Source: Acidobacteriaceae bacterium
GTDB lineage: Bacteria; Acidobacteriota; Terriglobia; Terriglobales; Acidobacteriaceae
Direction of reading: 5' to 3'
Assembly (NCBI GenBank): GCA_025462735.1
Contig: JAOAPC010000009.1
Location: forward strand, 113,469-177,468
Length of the DNA stretch: 64,000 bases
The notes under the pieces are model-generated. The model saw only the letters and a program-made list of their open reading frames with translations, ran no database searches and had not been told where the DNA came from. This document shows positions 27,056 to 36,499 of the stretch, in pieces; within the stretch, counting starts at the first letter, position 1; each line of letters begins with the position of its first letter. The position numbers were made by a program, and so were the translations under genes.

Positions 27056-28804
27056 TTACTTGGCCTCCTGTACTAGCGCGCCCTCTTCGTCATGAGCTCG
27101 AAAGGGAAGCACAAAATCGCTTTCCCTGCGAACCCGGGCGCGGTCCGGAATCATGAACGCGAATAAGATGGCGAGAATGCTGCTCGCCAGCGGCAGCGTC
27201 CCCCACAGCAACCCTTCCACTGCAGTGGGCATGGCGTCTGAAGGAATGGGTCGAGCGGGAGGAATGTCCTCTCTCGCCCACACTGTGATTGAGCCAGGAT
27301 CGTAGTTTTCAACTTTCTGCCAACCCGCGAAACTCACCAGCGGCTCGTAGTAGGGGTCGCGAATAAAGATGTACTTCAATCCATAGTGAGTGGCGTGACG
27401 CAGCATCATTCGCAGAGCTTCCATGCCCGCGGTCCCGAAATATTTCGCGCTAGTCAACTGGGCTGTGCCGTAATGGGTGAACTCGGGGAGCAGGCGAGCC
27501 GAGTTGTACTCGCCGTCGACGCTGTTGGCGGAGGTGTAAGTAGAAACTTTTGGCAAGGCGTTCCCAAAGCCAAGCGTGAGGTAACGGTAGCGATCATGTC
27601 CATCGCGGTTGAGGAAAGCATCTACCGCATCGACGTTCAGGTCAGCGTTTGCGGAAAATGGAGTGAGCGAAATCCACGCCATCGGCAGGACGAATGTGAT
27701 TATTGCCGCCAGCGCGAACCCAATCGCGGCCCGGCGCGGACTCCGGTCGAGAAGTCGCTCTGCGATCAAGCCAACGATCGGCAGCGCCATGAACGCTGCT
27801 GAAAGGGTGAAGCGCTCAAACGTGAGAATGTCGAAGGCACGGCCTAGCAGCAATTTTGGAATTGGCGTGGTGCCGCCGAGTCCAAAAATGAACGTGACCC
27901 AGAACCCTAACAGCAGCGGGCGGAGCCGCCGGTTTGCCGAGCCGAATATTGCAATAAACGGCAGCGCGATCACCAGCATTCCATAGGGAACGAAGAAATA
28001 GTTGGTCAGAAAAGTGAAATTCAGCAGCAGGTTCGACCGGCTAGCGTGAGGAATCGGCATCTGCTGAATCGGGTGCTTGATGATCGAAATCCAGTAGGGA
28101 AGCAGGACAATTCCCAATCCAACCGCGGCGACAGCCCCAAACACAATGCCACGAACGAGTACGGCGATCGTGCTTCGTTGTTCACGATCAAGGATCGCCA
28201 GCCACAACACGGGAACAGCGAACAGCGGCGCACCGAAAATCAAAGTCACGTGGTGGACCGCGCCGGCGGCGATCGTTAAAACAACACCCTTCAGCAGAGC
28301 GCGGGCGTCTCCACCTCGCGACCAGTCATAGAAGTAGGGAATCGCCAAAAGGTATAGCGGCGCAGAAAGTGTTGTCGGAAGCTGGCCGGCAGAATAAACC
28401 AGGAAAGCCAAAGCTCCCAAAAACACACTAAACAGCGCGGCATAACTGCTGGCGCGCTCGCTCACCCAGAGCCGGGCATATCTGTAAACCCCGATTGGAA
28501 CCAGTAAGATGGCCACCAACTGGACGACCAGGTACGCCATATGTAGCCCGAAAACATAGGAGAGCAGGGCGATCCACTGGTGCGCCAGCGGCGGGTAAGT
28601 TGCCTGTGAAAATCCTGCGAACCACTTCGGGTTCCACGGATTAAACCAACTGTGCGCGTAATGAGACGCGAAAAACACATGGAAATTGGCATCGTAGGAA
28701 TTCGTGAGCGGCAACTGCATGGCCAACAGGGGTCCATGAATGGCCAGGGCCATCAGCAGAATGAATCGTAACGGAATCGGCCGCGAGAAATAGCTCGTTT
28801 CCAC
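27056..28804 (-). CDS. Polytopic GT-C-like membrane protein (PTPS-related family)
   Basis: 582 residues, about 12 membrane helices across residues 15-420, then a soluble C-terminal region and a last helix near 545-565. The early loop LPLTNSYDANFHVFFASHYA, with D and H after the first helix, is the catalytic-type loop of GT-C enzymes that use polyprenyl-phosphate sugars and fits the '6-pyruvoyl-tetrahydropterin synthase-related' membrane family. The GTG at 28804 is chosen because GGAGG lies upstream; a TTG at 28828 is possible. It leads the minus-strand polysaccharide operon. Confidence 0.78.
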   Translation of the reverse strand: METSYFSRPIPLRFILLMALAIHGPLLAMQLPLTNSYDANFHVFFASHYAHSWFNPWNPKWFAGFSQATYPPLAHQWIALLSYVFGLHMAYLVVQLVAILLVPIGVYRYARLWVSERASSYAALFSVFLGALAFLVYSAGQLPTTLSAPLYLLAIPYFYDWSRGGDARALLKGVVLTIAAGAVHHVTLIFGAPLFAVPVLWLAILDREQRSTIAVLVRGIVFGAVAAVGLGIVLLPYWISIIKHPIQQMPIPHASRSNLLLNFTFLTNYFFVPYGMLVIALPFIAIFGSANRRLRPLLLGFWVTFIFGLGGTTPIPKLLLGRAFDILTFERFTLSAAFMALPIVGLIAERLLDRSPRRAAIGFALAAIITFVLPMAWISLTPFSANADLNVDAVDAFLNRDGHDRYRYLTLGFGNALPKVSTYTSANSVDGEYNSARLLPEFTHYGTAQLTSAKYFGTAGMEALRMMLRHATHYGLKYIFIRDPYYEPLVSFAGWQKVENYDPGSITVWAREDIPPARPIPSDAMPTAVEGLLWGTLPLASSILAILFAFMIPDRARVRRESDFVLPFRAHDEEGALVQEAK

Positions 28805-28866
28805 TGTAGTGTGTTCCTCCGCGCGCAATTGTGAGCACCAGCTTTGATTCGCCTAGGCCGTCTAAG

Positions 28867-28884
28867 GTTTGCTATTGTGCAAAC
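28867..28884. promoter_or_regulatory. Inverted repeat between divergent polysaccharide operons
   Basis: Perfect repeat GTTTGC-N6-GCAAAC in the 249-base gap between the two divergent operons, 63 bases before the minus-strand start and 170 bases before the plus-strand start. The position suits a shared operator; no binding protein can be named. Confidence 0.35.
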
Positions 28885-29053
28885 ATGAGGTTCTCTGCAT
28901 TTGGGCAACCACATGTAGGCTGTGGATTTAGCTCTGGGCAGGTGCTGCTCTGAATCCAACCGCTACTACTCTCATCGCATCTGAGCGTTCGAGCGCGGCA
29001 AATATTCGGGAACAAAGTTGAACCATAGGCAGCCGCGTGCTCAACACTGCACC

Positions 29054-32000
29054 ATGTACGAAAAAAGACTTTCCACAGTAGTCGGGCTTTTGCTTTTGGC
29101 CGCTTTCGCTCGGTCGGGGGTTGGGCAAACCTTCGAGGTGAACCAGCCGCCCAGTTCCCGTTCGGCGAAGCCGAAGCAGAAGAAGGGAGCCGGTGCGGCC
29201 GCGGCCACGCCGCAGAATGGCATCGGCTGGGGATCCGGCATAGAGACGGCGCGAGAAGCGCGTGCTGTCGACCAGGCCTTGCAGAAGGGCGACTACCGCT
29301 CAGCTATAGCCTCGGCCACTCGTGCGGCTCGTTCTGCCCCGAAAAATGCAGACCTGTGGTTTCTGCTTGGCTACGCGGCACGCTTGGGTGGTGACTACAA
29401 GCTCTCCCTTGACGGCTACCAGCGTGGGCTCGAGTTGAAGCCCTCTTCGATTGCTGGTCTTTCCGGCGAGGCCCAGACCTACGCCAAGATGGGCCGCACC
29501 GCTGAAGCTCAGGATCTACTCAAGAAAGTCTTGGCAGCCAATCCGAAAAGTGCAACCGACCTGCAACTTTCCGGGGAACTCGCGCTCAACACCGACCCCA
29601 ACACTGCGCTTGATCTGTTGAAACGCGCCGAGGCCATTAAGCCCGACGCGCGCACGGAATTATTAATTGCCCGCGGCTATCAAAAACTCAACCAACCGGA
29701 CTCCGCGAAGCCGTATTTGGACAGGGCCCTCAACCGTGCTCCGAATGATCCCAACGTGTTGCGGGCAGTGGCCGCCTATTATCGCGATGCCGGCAAGTTT
29801 AATGAGTCAATCGCGACACTGCAAAAGGCTGTGCAAAAAAATCCCGACGCGCTTGGGGAACTGGGATACACCTACACTTTGGCGGGCAAGAAAAAGGAAG
29901 CCGCAGCCGCCTATAGCCGCGCAGCCAACCGACTTCCTAAGGATCCGGCACTTCAGCTCAGCGCTGCGCAGTCATTGGTGAGCATTGGGAGTTTCGAAGA
30001 AGCTTCCAATTTCCTGAAGCGAGCTGAATCGACCGACCCCAACAGTTACCGTCTGCACGCGATTCGCGGGCAGATGTACAGCCTTGAGGACCACAATGAT
30101 CAGGCTGTCAGCGAATACCAGCTCGCTATTCAGAATCTGCCTCAGGTTCCGCAGGAAGGTCCGCTCTATCCAGTTTCGCTGCACTTGAGTCTTTCGGAGA
30201 TCTACCGTCGTGTCGAGCAGAGCGCAGCCGCGGACAAAGAATTGGCGAGCGCTCGTGACGTGCTCAATAGCATTCCGGGCACTGATCAGGCTACCCGTCC
30301 TGATTATCTCCGCTTGCGGGCTCTCATCGAGGCCGGATTCAATGACATGGCATCGGCGGAACGCGATCTGAAGCAGGCGATGGCGCTAGCTCCGGGCAAC
30401 GTGAACATAGCTTTGAATTACGCGAATCTGTTGTGGAAGATGGGACGCGAAGCAGACGCCCTGGCCCTCTACAAAAGCTCGTTGCAGATGGATCCAAATA
30501 ATCACGCGGCCCTGACCGCACTCGGGTATCTCTCGCGGGACATGAAAGACCCAGTCTCTGCGGAGAAATATTTTCTGAAGTTGGCCGAATTGTACCCGCA
30601 GGATTACGTTCCTTATCTCGCCTTAGGCGACCTTTACACTTCGACCAAGCAGTATGACCGGGCGCAGGCGAATTACGAAAAAGCACATCAGCTTGCTCCC
30701 AACAATGCGCTGGTCATTGCGGCCGCCATCAATTCGGCGTTAGAGGCCCCTGGTCACTCCTTACCCCTTGCCAAGACTTGGATGGACCGCGCGGCGGCAA
30801 ATGCAGCGATCAACGACAATCCGCAGGTCATGCGCGAACGCCAGCGTTATCTCACCTTCACCGGCAATTATCAGGATGCGGCGGACTTGGGGTACAAGGT
30901 AATCGAAAAACTGCCGAACGATCCCGAGGCGCCGGACTATCTCGCCTATGACCTGCTATTCCTGAACCGTTACGACGAAGCGTACAAAATCGTGCAGCGG
31001 TTTGAACCTTCCAGGCCCAACGACAGAGACCTGCCGCTGGTCGCAGGATACGTGGAGGCGCACACCGGGCACCCGCGCGAAGCGGAGGCTGATTTCACGC
31101 GATCGCTCGCCATCGATCCGAACGATGCCACCGCCTACATGAATCGCGGCTACGTTCGCAATGATCTTCGCGAAAGCAGCAAAGCGCTCCAGGACTTCGA
31201 GACGGCTTTGAAGTTGCGTCCGAACTATGGTGAAGCCCACCTCGGACTGGCATTCGCGAATCTGCAGTTACATCGTTCGAAGCCGGCACTGCGTGAAGCC
31301 GATCTAGCAGCGGCAACAATGCCGGACGTGGCTGCAATTCACCTGGCGCGCGCCGAAGCCTATCGCCAGCAGATGATCTTCCGCAAAGCCGAAGTCGAAT
31401 ACCGCGCCGCGCTGAAGCTGGCGCCCAATGATGTTCAAGTCCACCTCGCACTTGCCGAAGCCCTATACCGCCTGCATCGTTACACCGATTCTCTCGATGT
31501 GCTCAAGAGCGGAATCGGAGTAGCCACCCCGGGAGTCGGCGTCGGGGTGAACGACGGAATCTTGTACGCGGAAATGGCGCGCAACTACGCGCAGCTGCGC
31601 CAAAGGGACGCCGCTTACAAAGCAATTGCTGACGCGGAGAAGAAGGGCGACGATACCAAAGTTCTTATGGCTACTGGTGAGGCGTTGCTCATCATGGGCG
31701 ACAACCACGGGGCCATGCAGCGCTACTCTCGCGCTCTCGATGCTCCTGGCTCGGACCGGGTAGAGGTGCGGCTCGCACTCGCGAGACTGTTTGCGCAGTC
31801 AGGTCGTCGCACCAATGCGGAAGATCAGGTGGCTTTCGCGATGGCAGAGGCACGAGTTGGCGAAAGCAACGCAGTCACGCCGGAGAACCTGATCGAAGCC
31901 GGACAGGTACTGGTCTCGATAAATCAATTTGAGCTGAGCAAGAAATATTTTGAAAGGGCTCAGGCGGAAGGCGCGGACCAGGAGTCCGTATATCTGGGCC

Positions 32001-33280
32001 TCGCCAACGCCGATCTCGCGCTGGGGCAGACCCAAAGCGCAATGACGTTGCTGAAGGCGGTCGGGAGCAATCCTGACACTGCGCAGGACTACGAATACAT
32101 CGTGACGATGGCGGGCGCTTACCAGCAGGCACACGACGACACACGTGCCCTGAGCATGTTTGCACGCGCGAACGACATCATGTCCGGCAACGACTACACG
32201 CGCGACACGGAGCTTCGCCTGGCTGAAGAACAGGGCCGTCAGGTCACAGAAGAGGTCAGCGCGGAACCCGAATTCGTCCTCCATCCAATTTTCGAGGACA
32301 TTAACATCTATCAAACGGACGCACGAATCCGCGGTCTGGCGACAAATTCGTCGGTGCTTCCGCCGCCGCGGTCCACAGTCGAGACTTTAGGTATTGCGCA
32401 TTACCATCTGAACTTCAAAGGCTGGCCAAGGATTACAGGCCTGTTCGAGGAACGAAACGCGAAAGGCCGGGCCTCATTTCCGAACGAGTTGTTGATTCAG
32501 TACCGCAATACTTATGACACCAGCTTCAATACTGGAATCAATCCCGTCTTTCATCTCTTTGGGACGAGCATCAGCCTCAACCCGGGCGTGCAGTTCACAA
32601 TTCGCCGCGACTCGGCTTCTCCGCTGGAAATGAATCAGAATTTGTTCCGGCAGTTTCTGTACGTCTATACCAGTGCGTTCGGCAACTGGGTGGCAGTAAA
32701 CGGGAGCATCATTCACGAAGCTGGCCCATTCACGGAAATGAACTTGCACTCCCGCGAGTTTGCGGGAACCATAGAATTCCAGGTCGGCCGCCCATGGGGG
32801 AAGACTTCGCTGCTCACGGGGTATCAAGGCCGCGACATTCTGTTCCGACCGCTGATTCGCGAGTACTACACCACCGACAGCTATATCGGAATTCAGCGCA
32901 AGTTTGGCTCTGCCTGGACGGCCGCCGTGCTCGCCGAATTTCTTCGCTCGTGGCGCGTGCAGGACGCTTCGTTTGCCATCGCGCAGGCATTACGGCCGGG
33001 CTTCCGCCTTGATTACAGGCCATTGGCCTCGCATTGGGCAGTGCATGCGGCCGGCACGTGGTCTAAAGGCCAGGGTTTCAGTACTTACAACAACATAGGC
33101 AACGAAGTAATGGTCTCGTTTACCAAAGGGCTACAGCGCCCGCTGAACGACGGCCTCGGGGAAGTAGCAGTGACTTACCCGTTGCGCATCTCGTTCGGAC
33201 TGCAGCAGCAGACGTTCTATAACTTCAACGGAAGTAACCGGAACACCTTTCTACCCATCATACGTCTCAACATCTTCTGA
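29054..33280 (+). CDS. Giant TPR protein with C-terminal outer-membrane beta-barrel (BcsC/PelB-like exporter)
   Basis: 1408 residues from the ATG at 29054 (an in-frame TTG at 29018 is rejected because it would bury the signal peptide). A signal peptide (1-25) is followed by about 20 TPR-like helical repeats (about 60-1045; e.g. DLWFLLGYAARLGGDYKLSL, DATAYMNRGYVRNDL). The last ~330 residues are beta-rich with alternating aromatics and end in phenylalanine, as outer-membrane barrels do. This is the plan of BcsC and PelB, which pass polysaccharide across periplasm and outer membrane. It is probably the export channel for the polymer made by this locus. Confidence 0.88.
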   Translation: MYEKRLSTVVGLLLLAAFARSGVGQTFEVNQPPSSRSAKPKQKKGAGAAAATPQNGIGWGSGIETAREARAVDQALQKGDYRSAIASATRAARSAPKNADLWFLLGYAARLGGDYKLSLDGYQRGLELKPSSIAGLSGEAQTYAKMGRTAEAQDLLKKVLAANPKSATDLQLSGELALNTDPNTALDLLKRAEAIKPDARTELLIARGYQKLNQPDSAKPYLDRALNRAPNDPNVLRAVAAYYRDAGKFNESIATLQKAVQKNPDALGELGYTYTLAGKKKEAAAAYSRAANRLPKDPALQLSAAQSLVSIGSFEEASNFLKRAESTDPNSYRLHAIRGQMYSLEDHNDQAVSEYQLAIQNLPQVPQEGPLYPVSLHLSLSEIYRRVEQSAAADKELASARDVLNSIPGTDQATRPDYLRLRALIEAGFNDMASAERDLKQAMALAPGNVNIALNYANLLWKMGREADALALYKSSLQMDPNNHAALTALGYLSRDMKDPVSAEKYFLKLAELYPQDYVPYLALGDLYTSTKQYDRAQANYEKAHQLAPNNALVIAAAINSALEAPGHSLPLAKTWMDRAAANAAINDNPQVMRERQRYLTFTGNYQDAADLGYKVIEKLPNDPEAPDYLAYDLLFLNRYDEAYKIVQRFEPSRPNDRDLPLVAGYVEAHTGHPREAEADFTRSLAIDPNDATAYMNRGYVRNDLRESSKALQDFETALKLRPNYGEAHLGLAFANLQLHRSKPALREADLAAATMPDVAAIHLARAEAYRQQMIFRKAEVEYRAALKLAPNDVQVHLALAEALYRLHRYTDSLDVLKSGIGVATPGVGVGVNDGILYAEMARNYAQLRQRDAAYKAIADAEKKGDDTKVLMATGEALLIMGDNHGAMQRYSRALDAPGSDRVEVRLALARLFAQSGRRTNAEDQVAFAMAEARVGESNAVTPENLIEAGQVLVSINQFELSKKYFERAQAEGADQESVYLGLANADLALGQTQSAMTLLKAVGSNPDTAQDYEYIVTMAGAYQQAHDDTRALSMFARANDIMSGNDYTRDTELRLAEEQGRQVTEEVSAEPEFVLHPIFEDINIYQTDARIRGLATNSSVLPPPRSTVETLGIAHYHLNFKGWPRITGLFEERNAKGRASFPNELLIQYRNTYDTSFNTGINPVFHLFGTSISLNPGVQFTIRRDSASPLEMNQNLFRQFLYVYTSAFGNWVAVNGSIIHEAGPFTEMNLHSREFAGTIEFQVGRPWGKTSLLTGYQGRDILFRPLIREYYTTDSYIGIQRKFGSAWTAAVLAEFLRSWRVQDASFAIAQALRPGFRLDYRPLASHWAVHAAGTWSKGQGFSTYNNIGNEVMVSFTKGLQRPLNDGLGEVAVTYPLRISFGLQQQTFYNFNGSNRNTFLPIIRLNIF

Positions 33281-33322
33281 TGAACTCTGCCTGGGCGTCA
33301 CTCAGTTTCGGGGTTTTCCACC

Positions 33323-35398
33323 ATGGCCGATGAAGGAATAGAAGCTGTAGCGGCGTTAGTTCCTCCGCCGGACCCGCACGGTCATCAACGTCGCCACAAG
33401 ATTCATGACCTCCGGCTTCGCGTTCTGAGCGGCAGCGCCATCATGCTGCTCAGCTCCGTCTTCGTCGGAGTCATGAACCTGCTCTACAACTTCGCCGTCG
33501 CTCACAAGCTAGGCGCGGACAAGTTCGGGCATGCCAGTGCGGTTTACACCGTACTGATGCTGCTCTCGTCGGTGACGCTCTCCTTCCAGTTACTGTGTTC
33601 GAAGTTCGTCGCTCGTAGCGACTCCCAGTCAGAACGAATCGCGATTTATAAGCTCCTGCATCGCAGGGCCTGGATGGGAGGCCTTGGCGTGGGAGTGCTA
33701 CTACTGAGCGGAAGCTCGGCAATCGCTCACTACCTGAATCTGCCGTCGCCACTTCTGGTTCGCGTGCTTGCAATCGGCACCGTTTTCTATGTCCCGCTCG
33801 GTACCCGGCGGGGGTTCATGCAGGGCACGTACGATTTCGTTCCCTTGGCGGTGAATTTTGCTTTGGAAGTAATTATTAAGCTTGTTGGCGCCGCGGTCCT
33901 GATGTCTGCCGGATACGGGGTGGAAGGGGTGGTGGGAGCGATTTCGGCCTCGGTCATTGTGGCCTATTTTGCCGGCATTCCGCGAAAACATCATTTCGCC
34001 GACGTGCCGCAGCCAACCTTGCGCGCTGGAATGGAGGAAGGGATTCAGGCGCTGATCTTCTTCATTGGCCAGGTCATTATCAACAATTTGGACATTGTGC
34101 TGGTCAAGCATTTCTTTGACGCCACGCAGGCCGGAGTTTATGCAGCGATCGCGCTCATCGGAAGAGTCCTCTACATGCTCACCTGGTCGGTGGTGAGCAG
34201 TATGTTCCCGTTTTCGGCTGGTGTTCATTCTGAGGAGCGGGATGGCCGCGCCGTCCTTACCACGGCCTTGCTATTGGCGGCCGGGATTTCGACGGTATTC
34301 ACGCTTGGCGCGTGGCTCACTCCTCCCAAGCTCTGGCATATTTTGCTGGGGTCGGGTTTCCCGGCTGAAGGGCGGAATTTTTATTCATCCTTGCTTGTGC
34401 TCTACGCCGTGACTACGGCCCTTTATGCCATGAGCGTGGTGCTCATGACCTACGAGATTTCCCGCAAGATCGGCAATGTGAGCTGGCTGCAGCTCGGATT
34501 CAGCGCCGCGATCATTGTCGGTATTTATCTCTTTCATGACACCCTGCACAGCGTGATTACGGTCCAGCTCGCGCTGATGATGATCTTATTGCTCGTGGTC
34601 TCATTGCCATTCATCCGTAACTCGAGGTCCTCGGAAACATCGGTGAGCGTTTCCTTGCCGGACCCGGTGTATGACACCGGAGTGCGAAAAATCAGGCCGG
34701 TGGATGAGAATGTGGTCATCGCTGAATTTCTAAAAAGCGAGTTCTATCAGGAAGAATTCAGAGACTATCGCGCGCGCTATACCGACCTGGTCAATCAGCC
34801 GGATTTCACCAATCAACGGGAAAATACTATAAGGCGGGCGCTCCTGTTTCACCGGCGGGGAAGGTTGTGGCGCGAACTTCCTCCAGATACCCAGTGGTGG
34901 GAGGTTGAAGTAACTCCGGCAGATATTTATCGCATGCGGGTCTTTCCGCGCAACCAGTGGCTGCGATACGGCGTCCCCAACTTTCTGCTTCCCGAGACAG
35001 TCGAACGGATACGTGCCCGAATTCTCTCTCATTCCACCGATGCCTTCATCGACAAGCTGCGATCCCTCAGTCTGGAGATGAAAGAAAATTCTGAATTCAG
35101 CTCGGTAATCCTGATCACTATCGACGAAAGCGCCCCTCTGACGATCATCGAAGGCAATCACCGCATGACCGCGGCCTCGTTAGGAGTTCCTCAGGATGTC
35201 CACCGGCGCTTTCGCTACTTGTGCGGGTTCTCGCCCCACATGGCTGAGTGCTGCTGGTATCAGACCGATGTTTCTACGCTCTGGCGGTACGCGAAAAACA
35301 CCGTGGCTTATTACGTAAAGCATCGCCGCAAGATCACGGCAGAAATTTCCGGGGAAGCATTCGAAGATCCCAGCCCTGCCGAGACGGCAAAATCCTAA
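33323..35398 (+). CDS. Wzx/PelG-like flippase fused to a cytosolic domain with an EGNHR motif
   Basis: 691 residues. Residues about 30-435 form 12-14 membrane helices of the MVF/oligosaccharide flippase type, with the early SVFVGVMNLLYNFAVAHKLGADKFG helix-loop typical of PST/PelG-like transporters. Residues about 455-680 are soluble; IIEGNHRMTAAS (about 608-619) resembles the nucleotide-binding E-G-N/R-H-R box of ParB/sulfiredoxin-like domains. I know of no standard flippase with this addition. It lies 42 bases after the TPR-barrel gene and should move polymer or lipid-linked units across the inner membrane, perhaps gated by the extra domain. Confidence 0.82.
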   Translation: MADEGIEAVAALVPPPDPHGHQRRHKIHDLRLRVLSGSAIMLLSSVFVGVMNLLYNFAVAHKLGADKFGHASAVYTVLMLLSSVTLSFQLLCSKFVARSDSQSERIAIYKLLHRRAWMGGLGVGVLLLSGSSAIAHYLNLPSPLLVRVLAIGTVFYVPLGTRRGFMQGTYDFVPLAVNFALEVIIKLVGAAVLMSAGYGVEGVVGAISASVIVAYFAGIPRKHHFADVPQPTLRAGMEEGIQALIFFIGQVIINNLDIVLVKHFFDATQAGVYAAIALIGRVLYMLTWSVVSSMFPFSAGVHSEERDGRAVLTTALLLAAGISTVFTLGAWLTPPKLWHILLGSGFPAEGRNFYSSLLVLYAVTTALYAMSVVLMTYEISRKIGNVSWLQLGFSAAIIVGIYLFHDTLHSVITVQLALMMILLLVVSLPFIRNSRSSETSVSVSLPDPVYDTGVRKIRPVDENVVIAEFLKSEFYQEEFRDYRARYTDLVNQPDFTNQRENTIRRALLFHRRGRLWRELPPDTQWWEVEVTPADIYRMRVFPRNQWLRYGVPNFLLPETVERIRARILSHSTDAFIDKLRSLSLEMKENSEFSSVILITIDESAPLTIIEGNHRMTAASLGVPQDVHRRFRYLCGFSPHMAECCWYQTDVSTLWRYAKNTVAYYVKHRRKITAEISGEAFEDPSPAETAKS

Positions 35399-35476
35399 CG
35401 CATTAAGTGTCGAAAGCCGCTCGATCGAGTTGCTGAGATTGAATAAAGGCGCAAAGCCGCCCCAGACGATTGATTT

Positions 35477-36388
35477 CTATTGCGAGGACTTGGCGGCGAC
35501 AAAATCTAAGCTTCGCGCTGAGTAGCGCTCACCGTCGAAGACCGCAGACACCGATATTTCTTGACCTTCATGCACCTTCCGAAACACGCTAGGCGCAATC
35601 GCCTCCACGGAAACGTCGTATTTCTTGCCGTCGCTCTGGTTATCAATAGCGATCAACTTTTGTGAAAGATCAACGTAGGTTACGCGTCCCGCAAAGGCGA
35701 AAGTAGTACCCGGAGTTGCAAGTACGGTGATGGCGCGGAGTTCCTTCTGCGCGCCAAATTCGATGCTCACCAGCGCGCCTTGAACGAGGTCGCTTTCCGA
35801 GCCCTGCTGGCTTCCTTTGCGGACCGTAGTCGTGGGCGTTAACTGCATCCTTACCGGCTCATTCGAAAGCTCATCTCGGACCGTCACCACCTTGTGGCCG
35901 GGATCAAAATCCATGATCTGACCGCGCCCCACTCCGCTTTCCGCGGAAGTCCGGATCCAGATTGCTTTGGCGAAAACTCTGTCGCCATTCAGCATGCTGT
36001 CGAGATAAACTCGCTGCCCCAGCTTCACCTCGCGCTCGGTAATTTCCTTGCCGTCAAGATAGAAATGGGTCCGGGTGTCGAAATGGACTCGCAGCTTCTG
36101 CTTGGTGCCAAACGGCTGAAGCACCATGCGGTTCATCACTTCGTCCATGCTGATGACAACTCCACCGATCAAGGTCACCGTTTTGTGCTTGAGAGGCGGC
36201 AGATCCAACAAGGGATCGTAGTCCTGGCTATGCCGTACGGAAGCGGGAGCGTCAGGAGTCGGCGCAGAAGGCCTGGCTGTGAACCCCGGTTGGCTTTGGC
36301 TCTGTCCATAACTGGGGTTGACCAGGAGGACGGCTGCGAAATACGGCAGAAATGCTGTCAAGTAGGTGCGCATGGCTGTGCTCGGCAT
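35477..36388 (-). CDS. Secreted DUF5666-like beta-domain protein
   Basis: 303 residues from the ATG at 36388 (MRTYLTAF at 36373 is an alternative). A signal peptide ends about SYGQ, a proline/serine-rich linker follows, then repeated small beta domains: VTLIGGVVISMDEVMNRMVLQP, GRGQIMDFDPGHKVVTVRD and AFAGRVTYVDLSQKLIAIDNQS. Each resembles the OB/beta-barrel units of DUF5666. Periplasmic or surface location is likely; function unknown. It faces the flippase gene tail-to-tail and diverges from a TPR gene. Confidence 0.72.
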   Translation of the reverse strand: MPSTAMRTYLTAFLPYFAAVLLVNPSYGQSQSQPGFTARPSAPTPDAPASVRHSQDYDPLLDLPPLKHKTVTLIGGVVISMDEVMNRMVLQPFGTKQKLRVHFDTRTHFYLDGKEITEREVKLGQRVYLDSMLNGDRVFAKAIWIRTSAESGVGRGQIMDFDPGHKVVTVRDELSNEPVRMQLTPTTTVRKGSQQGSESDLVQGALVSIEFGAQKELRAITVLATPGTTFAFAGRVTYVDLSQKLIAIDNQSDGKKYDVSVEAIAPSVFRKVHEGQEISVSAVFDGERYSARSLDFVAAKSSQ

Positions 36389-36499
36389 GTTGGATGCGTC
36401 AGACGCTGCTCGGGGTAGCCAGAGTTGCTGGGTCAAAACCAGTCAACGCGAACTGCTGGATTTGCATCCAAAGCTTTCGTATTCAAGGTTTAAGAGCCA

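Noticed and set aside
22324..35398. Pel operon
   Set aside because: The TPR barrel and flippase recall PelB and PelG, but no PelA, PelD or PelF-type protein is seen, and the GT4 proteins do not show PelF length.
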